Of a stretch of DNA of 64,000 bases, positions 10,201 through 19,688 are shown piece after piece. The notes beneath the pieces are model-generated. The model was not told the DNA's origin. It saw only the letters and a program-made list of their open reading frames with translations, and made no database searches. This DNA is from Kordia antarctica. GTDB lineage: Bacteria > Bacteroidota > Bacteroidia > Flavobacteriales > Flavobacteriaceae. How positions within the stretch are numbered: position 1 is the stretch's first letter; the number at the start of each line of letters is the position of its first letter. Made by a program: the position numbers and the translations under genes. The stretch is taken from assembly GCF_009901525.1 (NCBI RefSeq), contig NZ_CP019288.1, forward strand, positions 992,001 through 1,056,000, written 5' to 3'.

Positions 10201-13200
10201 GCCTTGGCATGCCAGCATCTTCCACAAACACAGTTCTTAAAGCTTCATGCCTAATGACTAAATCTTGAAAAGATTCTTTAAAAACCTCCACATTAGTGTC
10301 TTTAGGTAAATCGAAAGCACTGTAAATATTGAATTCTTTTGAGCCGCCTTGAAGTTTATCAATCAACCAATATCGCATTTGTGAAGGCGAAATAGCATAA
10401 TGCTCTTGTATTGATACTTTTATAATTTCTCCACCATACGTCGTTGATGATTCAATTAATTGTGCATGATTTTTAATCGTCGTTTGACTGAATAAATCTT
10501 TCAGAGCTATCGATTTTCCAAATGTTTTCTGATAAGCACTTAGCAGTTTTGTGATTAGCAAACTATGTCCTCCTAATTCAAAGAAATCATCAGCAACACT
10601 AATTTTTTCTGTATGTAAAAGCTGCTCCCATATTTTCGAGATTGCTATTTCTGTATCTGAAGTAGGTTTTTTATAAACTTTAGTCGTAACATCTTTAATA
10701 GATATTTCTGGTAAACGATCATAATTTACTTTTCCATTTGCTGTTAAAGGAATCGCCTCAACTTGAACATAACTTTTAGGAATCATATAATCCGGTAACT
10801 GAGTTTGTAAATACTCGCTAAGATCGTTTTTGTCAATTTCAGAAGTTGCCACATAGTATGCAACTAAACTGTCTATATTATTTTTAGAGTTTAATACAAC
10901 TATTGATTGAGAAATACCGTTTGGGTAAGAATTTACACAATGTATAATTTCTTCTAATTCAATACGATATCCTCTAATTTTAATTTGATGATCTATTCTA
11001 CCATGAAATGCTATATTTCCATCGGGCAACCAACACGCTCTATCACCTGTTTTATATAGTTTTTCTCCTTCTTTAAATGGATGATCAATAAAGTTTTTAG
11101 CTGTGATTTCCTGTCGGTTCCAATATCCTTTCGATACTCCTAAACCAGAAATGTATAATTCTCCAACAACATTTATTGGTTGTATTTGTAACCCTTTTGA
11201 AAGTATATACACTTGAGTATTGTCAATAGGTTTTCCAATAGGAACATTTGGAGCTAACGTTTGATTGCATTTAAAAACTGTAGTCACAACAGTATTTTCT
11301 GTTGGTCCATAATTATTGTAAACATCAATCGTTGTTGATGAATTGTATGTAAAAGCTTCTCCTCCAGTTAATAACTTTGTCCGTACTTCATCAGTATTTT
11401 GAGCTAAAACTTCCTGACAAACTTTAGAAGGCAGATAAGAATGTGTTATTTGATTCGTATTCAAAAATGATATTAAAGAAGGAATATGCAATCGTATTTC
11501 ATTGTCTTCAATAGGATACAACGTTGCTCCTGAAATTAAATACGGATATATTTCCCAAACTGATGCGTCAAATCCAATACTTGAGAATAATGTTCCTCTA
11601 CTTCCTTTTGTCACCATATAGTAGCGAACATGCCATTGGCAAAGGTTCATTAAATTACCATGCGTAATCATTACTCCTTTAGGCTTTCCTGTAGAACCAG
11701 AAGTATAAATAATGTATGCTAGTGTATTGTTTTGAAGTTTTGTTGAATGCTCAGAAATATTCCAATTACTGTATGATTGGAAGTTTTTGATAGTTTGCGC
11801 GTTAACAATTAGTACCGCAGACGTATCTTCTATGATATACTGAATTCTTTTCTTAGGATATTGAGTATCTACAGGAACATATGCTGCTCCTATTTTCAAT
11901 ATTCCTAATAACGTTGTGATTAAGTGTTCATTTCGATCTAATTTCACGACCACAAGATCACCTTCTTTTATTCCGAATTCTTTTTGTAAATAGTGTCCAA
12001 ATGCATTCGATTTTTCATGTAATTCTTTATACGTAAATGACGATTGCTCACTTTGAACAGCAATGTAATTAGGATGTTTTTTTACTTGTGTTTTGTATGC
12101 ATCAATCACAGTTAAAGAGCGATCAATGTCTATTTTTGTATTATTAAATTCATTAACGATCCTTTCTTTTTCTTGGTCAGAAATGAAATTAATATTTTGA
12201 ATATCCTTCTCGGGAGTTGTCAATAGTGCATTCACTGCAATTTCTAAGTGACCTATCATTCTTGCAACAAACTCCTCAGTATATATGTCTGTGTTGTATT
12301 GTAATTCAAGTGTTAAACTGGTTTCTGTAGTTTTTATAAAATTAAAAACTAAATCATATTGACATGAATTTCTAGTTAACTCATAAGGTTCAAATGTAAT
12401 ATTTCCTTGTTTTTCCAAATCACTAGATTGTGATTGATTTTGCAAAACAACCATCACATCAAACAATGGTGATCTGGAAAGATCTCTTTGTAATGAAAGT
12501 TCTTCAATCAATTGATTGAATGGGTAACTTTGGTGTGCTAGAACTGTGTTTATTTTTGAACCAGTTTTTTGTACTATCGTTGCAAAGGAATCTTTTGGCT
12601 TCACTATGCTTTTTAAAGCCACCGTATTTATGTAGAGACCTATTTGTTCTTCTAAATCTGGATGTTCTCTACCAGCAACAGGAATTCCTGTTATGATTTC
12701 TTCTTGACTACTGTAACGTGAGAGCAAAACGTTTACCGCTGAAGATAAAACAGTATATAAGGTTACTTTGTGCGACTTTGAAAAATCATCTAATTTCTTG
12801 AACGACTCTGAAGAATATTCATACCAAATACTATTTCCGGAATAGGATTTTATTACCGGACGTTTTTGATATCCTGGAATTGACAATGTTGTAACTCGTT
12901 CTGCAAATTCATCTAACCAATAATTTTTAGACTCTTCAAATGCTTCTGTTTTATTTTGTGCTTCAAGCCATATGGTGTAGTCTTTATATTGTATGGCATC
13001 AGTATTTACTTCTAATTTAACTTCTCCAGATAATAATGTGTCATAGTGATGTAATACTGATTTTGTTAGGACTTCCATTGAATATCCATCAGCTATGATG
13101 TGATGCAAACGAATGTGGAATATTGCTTCATTATTGCTAGTTTTTATCAATATGGCTTTGCACAAAGGCGCTTCAGATAAAGTAAAATCATGTGCCTGAA

Positions 13201-15916
13201 GTGTATTTACATAGTCAGTTAGTTTTGCTTCTGATATTTCTTCAGCAGAAATATCAACGACATCAACACATTGTGATACTTCGCTTTCTTCTAGTATATA
13301 TTGAGAAATCTCTCCATGCTCATTTTTCTTAAAAACAGTTCTTAAAGATTCATGTTGTACTACAATATGTTCAAATGCTTTTACAAATAGTTTTTCATCT
13401 ATTGCACCAATTACCTTCACTGCTCCAGAAATCACATATGCTTCTTTTGCGTCTGATAAATGGCTCATTATCCAAAATCTATTTTGGCTTGGAGTTAGCG
13501 GATAATATTCTTTCTTCTCAATTTTTGATATTGGCGCATAGTTATCATCTTTTAAGTATTTGCACATTTCTTCAATAATAGGATATTGAAAAAATTCTTT
13601 GTAGTTAATACTTCCGTCTAATTCTTTGTATATTTTGTTAATGATCTTTCCTATCATTAAACTATGCCCACCAAGCTCAAAAAAGTTATCGCGAATTCCA
13701 ATTTTTTCAACGCCTAAAACTTCACTCCATATTTTTGCAAGCCTTTGTTCTTTTTCATTCCTCGGAGCTATATAATTGTCATTAAATTGACAGTCAGACT
13801 TCAAATCTTCCAATGCTTTTTTGTCTATTTTTCCATTTGGTGTTAACGGAATAGCGTCTAGCTGAATAAAACGACTAGGAATCATATAGCTTGGTAACTG
13901 CTCTTGAAGGTATAGTTTTAGTGCATCTAAATGTATCGTTTCATTAGCTGTATAATACCCAAGTAGTACTTGGTTACTTACTATGATTACAGCTTGACCA
14001 ATAGCATCAGAATAGGAAGTTACCGCATTTTCTATTTCACCTAATTCAATACGGTAACCTCTGAGTTTTACTTGATGATCTTTTCTTCCTAAATATTCTA
14101 TATTTTTATTTGTAGACCATTTAGCAATATCACCTGTATCATACATGCGTTTCCCTTCTTCAAAAGGATTATTGACAAACTTTTCGTTAGTCAATTCTTG
14201 ACGATTCAAATATCCTTTCGCCAATCCATTGCCTGAAAGGTATAAACGCCCAGGAACTCCTAAAGGCAACAATTCTAGATTATCATCAAGGATATATGCA
14301 CGTGTATTAGAAATAGGCACTCCAATTGGAATGGATTTTATATATTCTTTTTCGGGGTCTAATTGATAAAAAGTACTGTACGTAGTATCTTCTGATGGCC
14401 CATATAGATTACGAATTTCAGCCTTTGTTTTTAATAATTTATTTCCAATATCTACTGGAAAAGGTTCTCCTGCTAAGTTTATGATACTTACATTATCCAA
14501 ACTACATCCATGCTCAATAATATTACGCATTGCAGAAGGCACCGTATTGATTAAAATTTTTGTGTCTTTTTTTAACGCTTCAGTTGCTTCTAAAATATCT
14601 TTGAGTATTCTGATTTTCTTTCCAATAGAAAGCGAGAAAAACATCTCGTATATTGATAAATCAAAACAATGTGAAGTTGCCGCATATACAATGTCTATTT
14701 TATCAGCATCAAACTCTTTTTGAGCCCAATGAATAAAAGCTACGGCATTTTTATGAGAGATCATTACTCCTTTTGGATTTCCTGTAGTTCCAGAAGTGTA
14801 TATGACATACGCCAAACTCTCATCGTCTCTTGTAATTGACAGGTTTTCTTTGCTATAATTATTTTCTACTTGATAGAAATTTTTAATAAATTCCGCGTCG
14901 ATAATTACTTTAGATTTACTGTCTTTTTCAATATATGCGATACGTTGCTTCGGGTATTTTACGTCTACAGGAACGTAAGCCGCTCCTGTTTTTAGAACAG
15001 CAAGAATCGTTATTAATAAATTTTCATCTCTTTCAAGTTTTATTGCTATTAAATCATTTGCCAGCGTTTTATACGTCTCTTGTATGTAATATGCTAGTTG
15101 ATTTGCTCTTTCATTAAGTTCCGCATAGCTTAAGGTATTGTTATGAATTATTAAAGCTATTGCATGTGGTGTTTTTATTACTTGTTCTTCAAATAAGTCA
15201 ACTAATGTTTTATGTTCAGGATAACTTTCAGTAGCAGCATTATATGCTGTAAGTAATTGTTCTTGTTCTTTTGTCGTTACAATTGTTATTTTTTCAATTG
15301 CTACATTAATATATTGTTCTAACTCAAGTATCCAATTTTTGAAATTCGTTAGAAAATGACTAGCAATTGCTTTAGTTACAAAAGAGGCATCATATACAAT
15401 TTCTAATGCTAAATTAGCACTTGATGTATGAACTGAAAGTGTGAATGGAATCATTGAAGCAGATTCACTAGGCTTGCTATTGTATAAAAAACTATAGGTA
15501 GCATACTTAGCAAAAGGATATTTTTCATGAAGCTTGTTTTCATCATAATTCGTATGCTTATAAACTTCTTGAACTTCTTTCTTTGTTTCCTGCAAATATG
15601 TTTTTAGCGTAGCGTTTTTTATAGAACCAGATTTGAATAGTAATTGTATATCTTCTGCTCCAACTTTTGAAGAAAAGATATCGTTTTCTGTATTAAAATA
15701 ACGCCTTAAAAGTGCATTAAAAACGCTTAACAAAACCGTATATTGAGCCATTGGAGAAGCGTTGGTTAGTTTTGAAAAGTATGCCAAATGTTCTTTGACA
15801 ATAACTTCCTTAACTACTTCCTTTTTATTAGAAGCAGAAGAACTATCTTCTGTTATTGAACTACTGATTTTCTGAAGCCAGTAATTAGAAGCTATTTGTT
15901 GTTTGATAGTATCCAA
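7244..15916 (-). CDS. Three-module non-ribosomal peptide synthetase (C*-A-T-C-A-T-C-A-T)
   Basis: 2890 aa. Residues ~1-215 resemble the C-terminal half of a condensation domain but lack HHxxxDG, so this is likely a degenerate starter C domain. Then A1 (VIYTSGTTGNPKG near 375), T1 (Ser752), C2 (HHIIADG, His938), A2 (YTSGSTGKPKG near 1405), T2 (Ser1785), C3 (HHSIGDG, His1960), A3 (YTSGSTGVPKG near 2445) and T3 (LGGNSLQ, Ser2832). Pocket residues read by eye: A1 DLYNNALTYK (Ala-like), A2 DAWYLGNVVK (close to Leu code DAWFLGNVVK), A3 DAKHDGDIVK (no code I recall; polar). The protein ends without a thioesterase, in the acidic tail IEEDEVII, a plausible partner for the docking domain of the next NRPS. 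It is 37 bases downstream of the phosphopantetheinyl transferase gene that would activate it. Substrates are inferred. Confidence 0.96.
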   Translation of the reverse strand: MDTIKQQIASNYWLQKISSSITEDSSSASNKKEVVKEVIVKEHLAYFSKLTNASPMAQYTVLLSVFNALLRRYFNTENDIFSSKVGAEDIQLLFKSGSIKNATLKTYLQETKKEVQEVYKHTNYDENKLHEKYPFAKYATYSFLYNSKPSESASMIPFTLSVHTSSANLALEIVYDASFVTKAIASHFLTNFKNWILELEQYINVAIEKITIVTTKEQEQLLTAYNAATESYPEHKTLVDLFEEQVIKTPHAIALIIHNNTLSYAELNERANQLAYYIQETYKTLANDLIAIKLERDENLLITILAVLKTGAAYVPVDVKYPKQRIAYIEKDSKSKVIIDAEFIKNFYQVENNYSKENLSITRDDESLAYVIYTSGTTGNPKGVMISHKNAVAFIHWAQKEFDADKIDIVYAATSHCFDLSIYEMFFSLSIGKKIRILKDILEATEALKKDTKILINTVPSAMRNIIEHGCSLDNVSIINLAGEPFPVDIGNKLLKTKAEIRNLYGPSEDTTYSTFYQLDPEKEYIKSIPIGVPISNTRAYILDDNLELLPLGVPGRLYLSGNGLAKGYLNRQELTNEKFVNNPFEEGKRMYDTGDIAKWSTNKNIEYLGRKDHQVKLRGYRIELGEIENAVTSYSDAIGQAVIIVSNQVLLGYYTANETIHLDALKLYLQEQLPSYMIPSRFIQLDAIPLTPNGKIDKKALEDLKSDCQFNDNYIAPRNEKEQRLAKIWSEVLGVEKIGIRDNFFELGGHSLMIGKIINKIYKELDGSINYKEFFQYPIIEEMCKYLKDDNYAPISKIEKKEYYPLTPSQNRFWIMSHLSDAKEAYVISGAVKVIGAIDEKLFVKAFEHIVVQHESLRTVFKKNEHGEISQYILEESEVSQCVDVVDISAEEISEAKLTDYVNTLQAHDFTLSEAPLCKAILIKTSNNEAIFHIRLHHIIADGYSMEVLTKSVLHHYDTLLSGEVKLEVNTDAIQYKDYTIWLEAQNKTEAFEESKNYWLDEFAERVTTLSIPGYQKRPVIKSYSGNSIWYEYSSESFKKLDDFSKSHKVTLYTVLSSAVNVLLSRYSSQEEIITGIPVAGREHPDLEEQIGLYINTVALKSIVKPKDSFATIVQKTGSKINTVLAHQSYPFNQLIEELSLQRDLSRSPLFDVMVVLQNQSQSSDLEKQGNITFEPYELTRNSCQYDLVFNFIKTTETSLTLELQYNTDIYTEEFVARMIGHLEIAVNALLTTPEKDIQNINFISDQEKERIVNEFNNTKIDIDRSLTVIDAYKTQVKKHPNYIAVQSEQSSFTYKELHEKSNAFGHYLQKEFGIKEGDLVVVKLDRNEHLITTLLGILKIGAAYVPVDTQYPKKRIQYIIEDTSAVLIVNAQTIKNFQSYSNWNISEHSTKLQNNTLAYIIYTSGSTGKPKGVMITHGNLMNLCQWHVRYYMVTKGSRGTLFSSIGFDASVWEIYPYLISGATLYPIEDNEIRLHIPSLISFLNTNQITHSYLPSKVCQEVLAQNTDEVRTKLLTGGEAFTYNSSTTIDVYNNYGPTENTVVTTVFKCNQTLAPNVPIGKPIDNTQVYILSKGLQIQPINVVGELYISGLGVSKGYWNRQEITAKNFIDHPFKEGEKLYKTGDRACWLPDGNIAFHGRIDHQIKIRGYRIELEEIIHCVNSYPNGISQSIVVLNSKNNIDSLVAYYVATSEIDKNDLSEYLQTQLPDYMIPKSYVQVEAIPLTANGKVNYDRLPEISIKDVTTKVYKKPTSDTEIAISKIWEQLLHTEKISVADDFFELGGHSLLITKLLSAYQKTFGKSIALKDLFSQTTIKNHAQLIESSTTYGGEIIKVSIQEHYAISPSQMRYWLIDKLQGGSKEFNIYSAFDLPKDTNVEVFKESFQDLVIRHEALRTVFVEDAGMPRQSIFEIQEIEIPLFSNVEEAKTFVFEHIFDLNSFPLFKVALVVNTNGTLLFFNLHHSIGDGWTMHILQRDLLKLYEARLKNAVPDLPELPIQYKDYCGWQNEQIALEEYTELKEYWKQQFSGSLTYLDLPSDFPIIKEKEKTAASYSIFISEKVKIKIETLAQSSATSVFGVLLSSLKMILSRLTSEKDIIIGIPVANRNHYQLKNVAGCFINTLMIRNEFDENISAKQWIKNVGNTLKNALKNQNYPFEKLLENLNVAITENRFPMSPVFFNMVDFDEEHTTIITNFEAKHEATDAVPKFDLEYYGKTYANGIELNCVYNNKVFTQKTIALWTNEILALIEQIVEEDTKPLKKYTLFDYETVHEEEARPTNAFTLFENEEIEQTISSRFEKQVRKTPNAIAVNTVTYNQLNVLANYVAAEVSKNRTSVLTERIALLLPHNEFAVIGMLATLKSGCSYVPIDNDAPLDRILYILKDANCKQLLYAKETKLVVNQVVERDESLIIHEISLQNQQEENIKTTSNCTPNSEAYVLYTSGSTGVPKGVIQNQRNVLHYIKTYTNNIHITTEDNLSVFSSYTFDASVKDIYGAILNGASVSFYNLLKDDIHNLSIWISHYQISIIHMVPTLYRAFLNIVDEKQKLSSVRIVDLGGESCHKLDFELFTNHFSKEAFLINDYGPTEATIVSQKFFNHNSVVIGNNLSIGKSVTNTDVFIQNSSGEVAKIYEEGEIVFKSAFLSLGYLNKKEQTKKVFTKDSNSPNKRYYKSGDIGKKLPNGEIIFLRRKDQQTKINGFRIELAEIEYQLLQIEGIEKAVVLVKEVLERKVLTAYLQKNKEEEDADVKEKLAKILPKYMIPQRFITMDTFPLTRTGKIDRKKLPEPEANNLNTVVYKAPTSEVEKSISELLAAVLNIEVKTIGIDHNFFELGGNSLQGVLLINKINKKYETNFSISNLYEALTVKDLAMLVEFYLSQKQYTTQDQIEEDEVII

Positions 15917-15953
15917 TGTTATATATAACTTTATGAATTACTTATGGAGTAAA

Positions 15954-16619
15954 TTAATTTTGTGCGTTGTAAAACTCTTTAATATCGATTTTTCTTACCG
16001 TTATTTCTTTATTGCTAAATTTTTGATCTTGAGAAATATGACACGCATATTCTTTATGTAAGTCTATTTCGGAAACATAAAATGTTTTTGTTTCGACACA
16101 GGTTTCATTATTTTTAATTTCAAATGATTTTAGCGGAATAGACAATCCTCTTCCCATTGCTTTTAAAACCGCTTCTTTTTGTGTCCAATATCTAAAAAAT
16201 TCTTTTTGAGGACATACAGAGTTAAATATTTTTTGTTCTTCATATAAAGTCATTTGACCCTTAAAGTCTACTATTTTTATAGCATGCGATTTTTCAATAT
16301 CAATACCAATATCTGAACGATTATTTGTAAAAACAGCGACTACTAATTCTCCTGAATGAGAGATATTGAATTGCACATTATTATCTTGAAAATAAGGCTT
16401 GTTATATTCTGTATACAACAACTTTTTAAAATCTGCTTTATTAGCAAAATGAGACAATCCTTCTTTCACTAACAACCTACCTAATAAAGACAATTGAACA
16501 TCTTGCCATCTATGGTACCTTAAAAGTCTTTCTTGATATGTCTTCGGGAAAAAACTTAAACAACTATCTAGTAAAAGTTTGTGTTTTTTTTCCTGGATTT
16601 TAGAATAAAGTAAAAGCAA
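15954..16619 (-). CDS. Sfp-type 4'-phosphopantetheinyl transferase
   Basis: 221 aa. It transfers the phosphopantetheine arm of CoA onto the Ser of carrier domains, converting apo- to holo-NRPS. The signature GIDIE (105-109) supplies the Mg-binding Asp and Glu, and FFRYWTQKEAVLKAMG (141-156) is the second family signature. The length fits the Sfp class rather than the short AcpS class. It lies between cysN (61-base gap) and the NRPS genes in the same direction, so it is almost certainly dedicated to the six carrier domains downstream, and perhaps also to the ACP at 23568-23834. Confidence 0.93.
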   Translation of the reverse strand: MLLLYSKIQEKKHKLLLDSCLSFFPKTYQERLLRYHRWQDVQLSLLGRLLVKEGLSHFANKADFKKLLYTEYNKPYFQDNNVQFNISHSGELVVAVFTNNRSDIGIDIEKSHAIKIVDFKGQMTLYEEQKIFNSVCPQKEFFRYWTQKEAVLKAMGRGLSIPLKSFEIKNNETCVETKTFYVSEIDLHKEYACHISQDQKFSNKEITVRKIDIKEFYNAQN

Positions 16620-16680
16620 TATTTAATACTAAATTATAGTCTGTTGTAAGTTATGTTTGATTGTTATTTCTCATTTATAA

Positions 16681-17937
16681 TTACACAACCATTGCTGCTG
16701 CGACAGTTTCGTTGGTTGTTTCATCAATAAGAATAAGACTTCCTGTTATTCTATTCTCTTTATATAAATCTACCATTAACGGCTTGGTAATTTTAAGCTT
16801 CACCTTGCATATGTCATTCATCTTCAAACCTTCACATTCATAGTCTTTTTCTAAAGTTTTTATATCTATTTTATAGATAATTTCTTTAATGATAGCCTTC
16901 TGTTCATTAGTTGTTTGTTTTATAAAATACTTAGCTCTTGGTTTAGCTGCATCGGTATGTAACCAACAAAGCATCACTTCTATATCTTGGACTATATTAG
17001 GTTTATTATTAGATTTTACAATCATGTCTCCCCGACTGATATCAATATTATCTTCTAATGCTATAGAAATAGACATTGGAGCAAAAACCTCTTGCATATC
17101 TTTATCATACTTGTATATTGTTTTAACTTTAGAAGTAAGTCCTGAAGGCAATACGGTAATTTCATCTCCTTTTCTAAGTACGCCACTTGCCAATCGACCT
17201 ACATACCTTCTATAGTCTTGATCAACTTCGTTCTGAGGTCTTAATATTGTTTGAATAGGAAAACGAACACTTGCTTCATTGATATCGTTATTTATAGGTA
17301 TTATTTCTAACGTGTGAAGTAAAGGATCTCCTTTATACCATTCCATCCTTGACGATTTATCTACTACATTGTCACCAAGCAGTGCGCTCATAGGTATAAA
17401 TCTAATATCATTTATGGATAATTTTGATGAAAATATTTTGAATTCATTAACTATAGTATCGTATACATCTTTCGAAAAATTCACTAAATCCATTTTATTA
17501 ATACACACAATTGCATTTGGAATTTTAAGTAAGGATGCAATAAAAGAATGCCTCTTTGTCTGCTCTGTTACACCATATCTTACATCTACTAAAATGATTG
17601 CCAAATTAGCTGTTGATGCTCCAGTAAACATGTTTCTAGTGTATTGAACATGACCTGGTGTATCAGCAATGATAAACTTTCGTTTTGGTGTTGTAAAATA
17701 CTGGTAGGCTACATCTATTGTTATGCCTTGTTCCCACTCATCGCGTAATCCATCAGTAAATAAAGTAAGGTCAATTTCATCATTGCCTTTTCTTTTACTT
17801 ATTCTTTTAACATTCTGCAGTTGATCTTCATAAATAGATTTAGAGTCATATAAAAGTCTCCCAATCAGTGTACTTTTTCCATCATCTACATTTCCTGATG
17901 TAATAAATCTCAGTAGTTGGTTATTGTCTATTTTCAT
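16681..17937 (-). CDS. cysN: Sulfate adenylyltransferase subunit 1 (GTPase)
   Basis: 418 aa. This is the GTPase subunit of ATP sulfurylase: GTP hydrolysis drives formation of APS from ATP and sulfate by CysD. Visible G motifs are GNVDDGKS (15-22), DTPGHVQYTRNM and NKMDL, followed by EF-Tu-like beta-barrel domains. It ends without a fused APS kinase domain, which agrees with the separate cysC gene. Start ATG at 17937, nine bases after the cysD stop, so the genes are probably translated from one message. The end is followed by a 61-base gap to the phosphopantetheinyl transferase. Confidence 0.96.
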   Translation of the reverse strand: MKIDNNQLLRFITSGNVDDGKSTLIGRLLYDSKSIYEDQLQNVKRISKRKGNDEIDLTLFTDGLRDEWEQGITIDVAYQYFTTPKRKFIIADTPGHVQYTRNMFTGASTANLAIILVDVRYGVTEQTKRHSFIASLLKIPNAIVCINKMDLVNFSKDVYDTIVNEFKIFSSKLSINDIRFIPMSALLGDNVVDKSSRMEWYKGDPLLHTLEIIPINNDINEASVRFPIQTILRPQNEVDQDYRRYVGRLASGVLRKGDEITVLPSGLTSKVKTIYKYDKDMQEVFAPMSISIALEDNIDISRGDMIVKSNNKPNIVQDIEVMLCWLHTDAAKPRAKYFIKQTTNEQKAIIKEIIYKIDIKTLEKDYECEGLKMNDICKVKLKITKPLMVDLYKENRITGSLILIDETTNETVAAAMVV

Positions 17938-17946
17938 TTTTTTTAT

Positions 17947-18852
17947 TTAAAAATATCCTTGACGTTTACGATCTTCCATTGCTGTTAAGGAACGTTTATC
18001 ATCAGCCCTATTTCCGCGTTCAGTAAATCTAATTGTTGAGATTTCATCTACAATTTTTGTAACAGTATCTGCTTCTGATTCAATTCCTCCAGTGATGGTA
18101 ATATCACCTAGTGTTCTAAAGCGTATTTGCTTCGTAACTACTTCTTCAGATGCATCTAAATTGATATGTTCTGAGAAAGGAATCCATGAATTATTTCTCC
18201 AGATTACTTTCCGTTGGTGTGAAAAATATAAAGAAGGTATTTCTATGTTTTCTCTTTTGATATAATTCCAAACATCCATTTCAGTCCAATTACTTATTGG
18301 GAAAACCCTAAAATGTTCCCCTTCAAAATGTCTCCCATTGAATATATTCCATAATTCAGGGCGTTGATTTTTAGGATTCCATTGCCCAAAATCATCTCTA
18401 TGAGAGAAAAAACGTTCTTTAGCTCTAACTTTTTCCTCATCTCGTCTTGCGCCTCCAATAGCACAATCGATTTTATTTTCTTCTATTAAATCTAATAGTG
18501 TTACTATTTGCAAAGCATTTCTTGTTGAGTGCTTTCCTTTTTCTTCAACTGCACGCCCCCGATCAATCGATTTTTGAACTGAGCCTACGATAAGATGAAC
18601 TCCTAAGCTTTCTATTAAATTATCTCTAAATTGAATGGTCTCTGGAAAATTGTGTCCTGTATCTACATGTACTAATGCAAATGGCATTTTAGATGGATAA
18701 AAAGCTTTTCTTGCTAAATGTGTAACTAAAATAGAATCTTTTCCTCCAGAAAATAGAATTACTGGGTTTTCAAATTGTGCCCAAGCCTCACGTAATATGA
18801 AGATAGCTTCTGATTCTAATTCATCTAAATAATTTAAATAATATTTATTCAT
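17947..18852 (-). CDS. cysD: Sulfate adenylyltransferase subunit 2
   Basis: 301 aa, the usual CysD length. It is an ATP pyrophosphatase-fold enzyme that adenylates sulfate. The PP-loop SGGKDS is at 35-40, followed by the family strings LVHVDTGHNFPET and AIGGARRDEEK. The C-terminus TERGNRADDKRS...KRQGYF is characteristic. Its ATG overlaps the end of cysC by 8 bases, which indicates translational coupling. It works with CysN encoded directly downstream. Confidence 0.97.
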   Translation of the reverse strand: MNKYYLNYLDELESEAIFILREAWAQFENPVILFSGGKDSILVTHLARKAFYPSKMPFALVHVDTGHNFPETIQFRDNLIESLGVHLIVGSVQKSIDRGRAVEEKGKHSTRNALQIVTLLDLIEENKIDCAIGGARRDEEKVRAKERFFSHRDDFGQWNPKNQRPELWNIFNGRHFEGEHFRVFPISNWTEMDVWNYIKRENIEIPSLYFSHQRKVIWRNNSWIPFSEHINLDASEEVVTKQIRFRTLGDITITGGIESEADTVTKIVDEISTIRFTERGNRADDKRSLTAMEDRKRQGYF

Positions 18853-19447
18853 TAATCTTAGCTTCTAATTTATTCTGAACAAAATTTAATATTCGTTTTA
18901 TAGATTCTTCTATTGTCTCTTTTTCTGTATCTATAATAATATCAGGGTTTTCAGGTGCTTCATAAGGATCCGAAATTCCTGTAAAATTCTTTATTTCTCC
19001 TTTTCTCGCTTTTTTATATAAGCCTTTACAATCTCTACGTTCACATTCCTCTAAACTTGTACTAACATAGACTTCAATATAATTTTGAGGCGTTACTATT
19101 TTCTTGATAAGCGATCTACTCTTTTTATAAGGAGTAATAAAAGCTGATAAAACTATAGTACCTGAATCAACAAATAGCTTTGTGATTTCAGCAATACGCC
19201 TAAGGTTTTCTTCTCTGTCATTTGCTGTAAATTTTAAATCTTTATTAATTCCAGCCCTGATATTATCTCCATCTAACAAATATGTTCTCATTCCTTTATC
19301 AAATAAACTTCTCTCTAAGGCATTTGAGAGCGTTGATTTGCCTGAACCAGAAAGTCCCGTAAACCATATTGCAAAAGAAGCATGCCCATTTAATTCATTA
19401 CGCTCTGCTTTTTTTACTCCAAAAGAAAAAGGTGTTAAGTTATTCAT
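18845..19447 (-). CDS. cysC: Adenylylsulfate (APS) kinase
   Basis: 200 aa. It phosphorylates APS to PAPS, the donor for sulfotransferases and the substrate for PAPS reductase. Walker A GLSGSGKS is at 31-38; LLDGDNIRAGINKDLKF and FTGISDPYEAPENP are family signatures. It overlaps the DUF2061 gene upstream and cysD downstream by 8 bases each. No sulfite-forming reductase follows, so within this operon the visible end product is PAPS. That points to sulfation, or to supply of a pathway encoded elsewhere. Confidence 0.96.
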   Translation of the reverse strand: MNNLTPFSFGVKKAERNELNGHASFAIWFTGLSGSGKSTLSNALERSLFDKGMRTYLLDGDNIRAGINKDLKFTANDREENLRRIAEITKLFVDSGTIVLSAFITPYKKSRSLIKKIVTPQNYIEVYVSTSLEECERRDCKGLYKKARKGEIKNFTGISDPYEAPENPDIIIDTEKETIEESIKRILNFVQNKLEAKINE

Positions 19448-19688
19448 TTCCTATTTTTCTACTTGATCTAGAGGTTAAACCAAAGTTAGATTTATACCAA
19501 AAACGTTCATGATAATAGTATAAAATCATTTTTAATACAGATTCTGTTAATGCAATCCCGAGTGCTTTTTCAACAGCATGTGAATCCTCTTTAAAGAATA
19601 AAATGGCTAATAAAAATGTAGTTATTGACGCCAATATTCTCCATGTAATTGTTTTTACAATATGTCTTCTTTTTGATATGTCTTTCAT
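19440..19688 (-). CDS. DUF2061 small membrane protein
   Basis: 82 aa. DUF2061 proteins are short membrane proteins often found beside, or fused to, sulfate-activation enzymes. Visible here: a basic start (KRRHIVKTITWR), a hydrophobic helix at about 18-32 (ILASITTFLLAILFF), a second helix (ALGIALTESVLKMILYYY) and the conserved HERFWYK segment. The 8-base overlap with cysC shows coupling. Its molecular role is not known. A link to sulfate transport or to the sulfation machinery is only guilt by association. Confidence 0.85.
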   Translation of the reverse strand: MKDISKRRHIVKTITWRILASITTFLLAILFFKEDSHAVEKALGIALTESVLKMILYYYHERFWYKSNFGLTSRSSRKIGNE

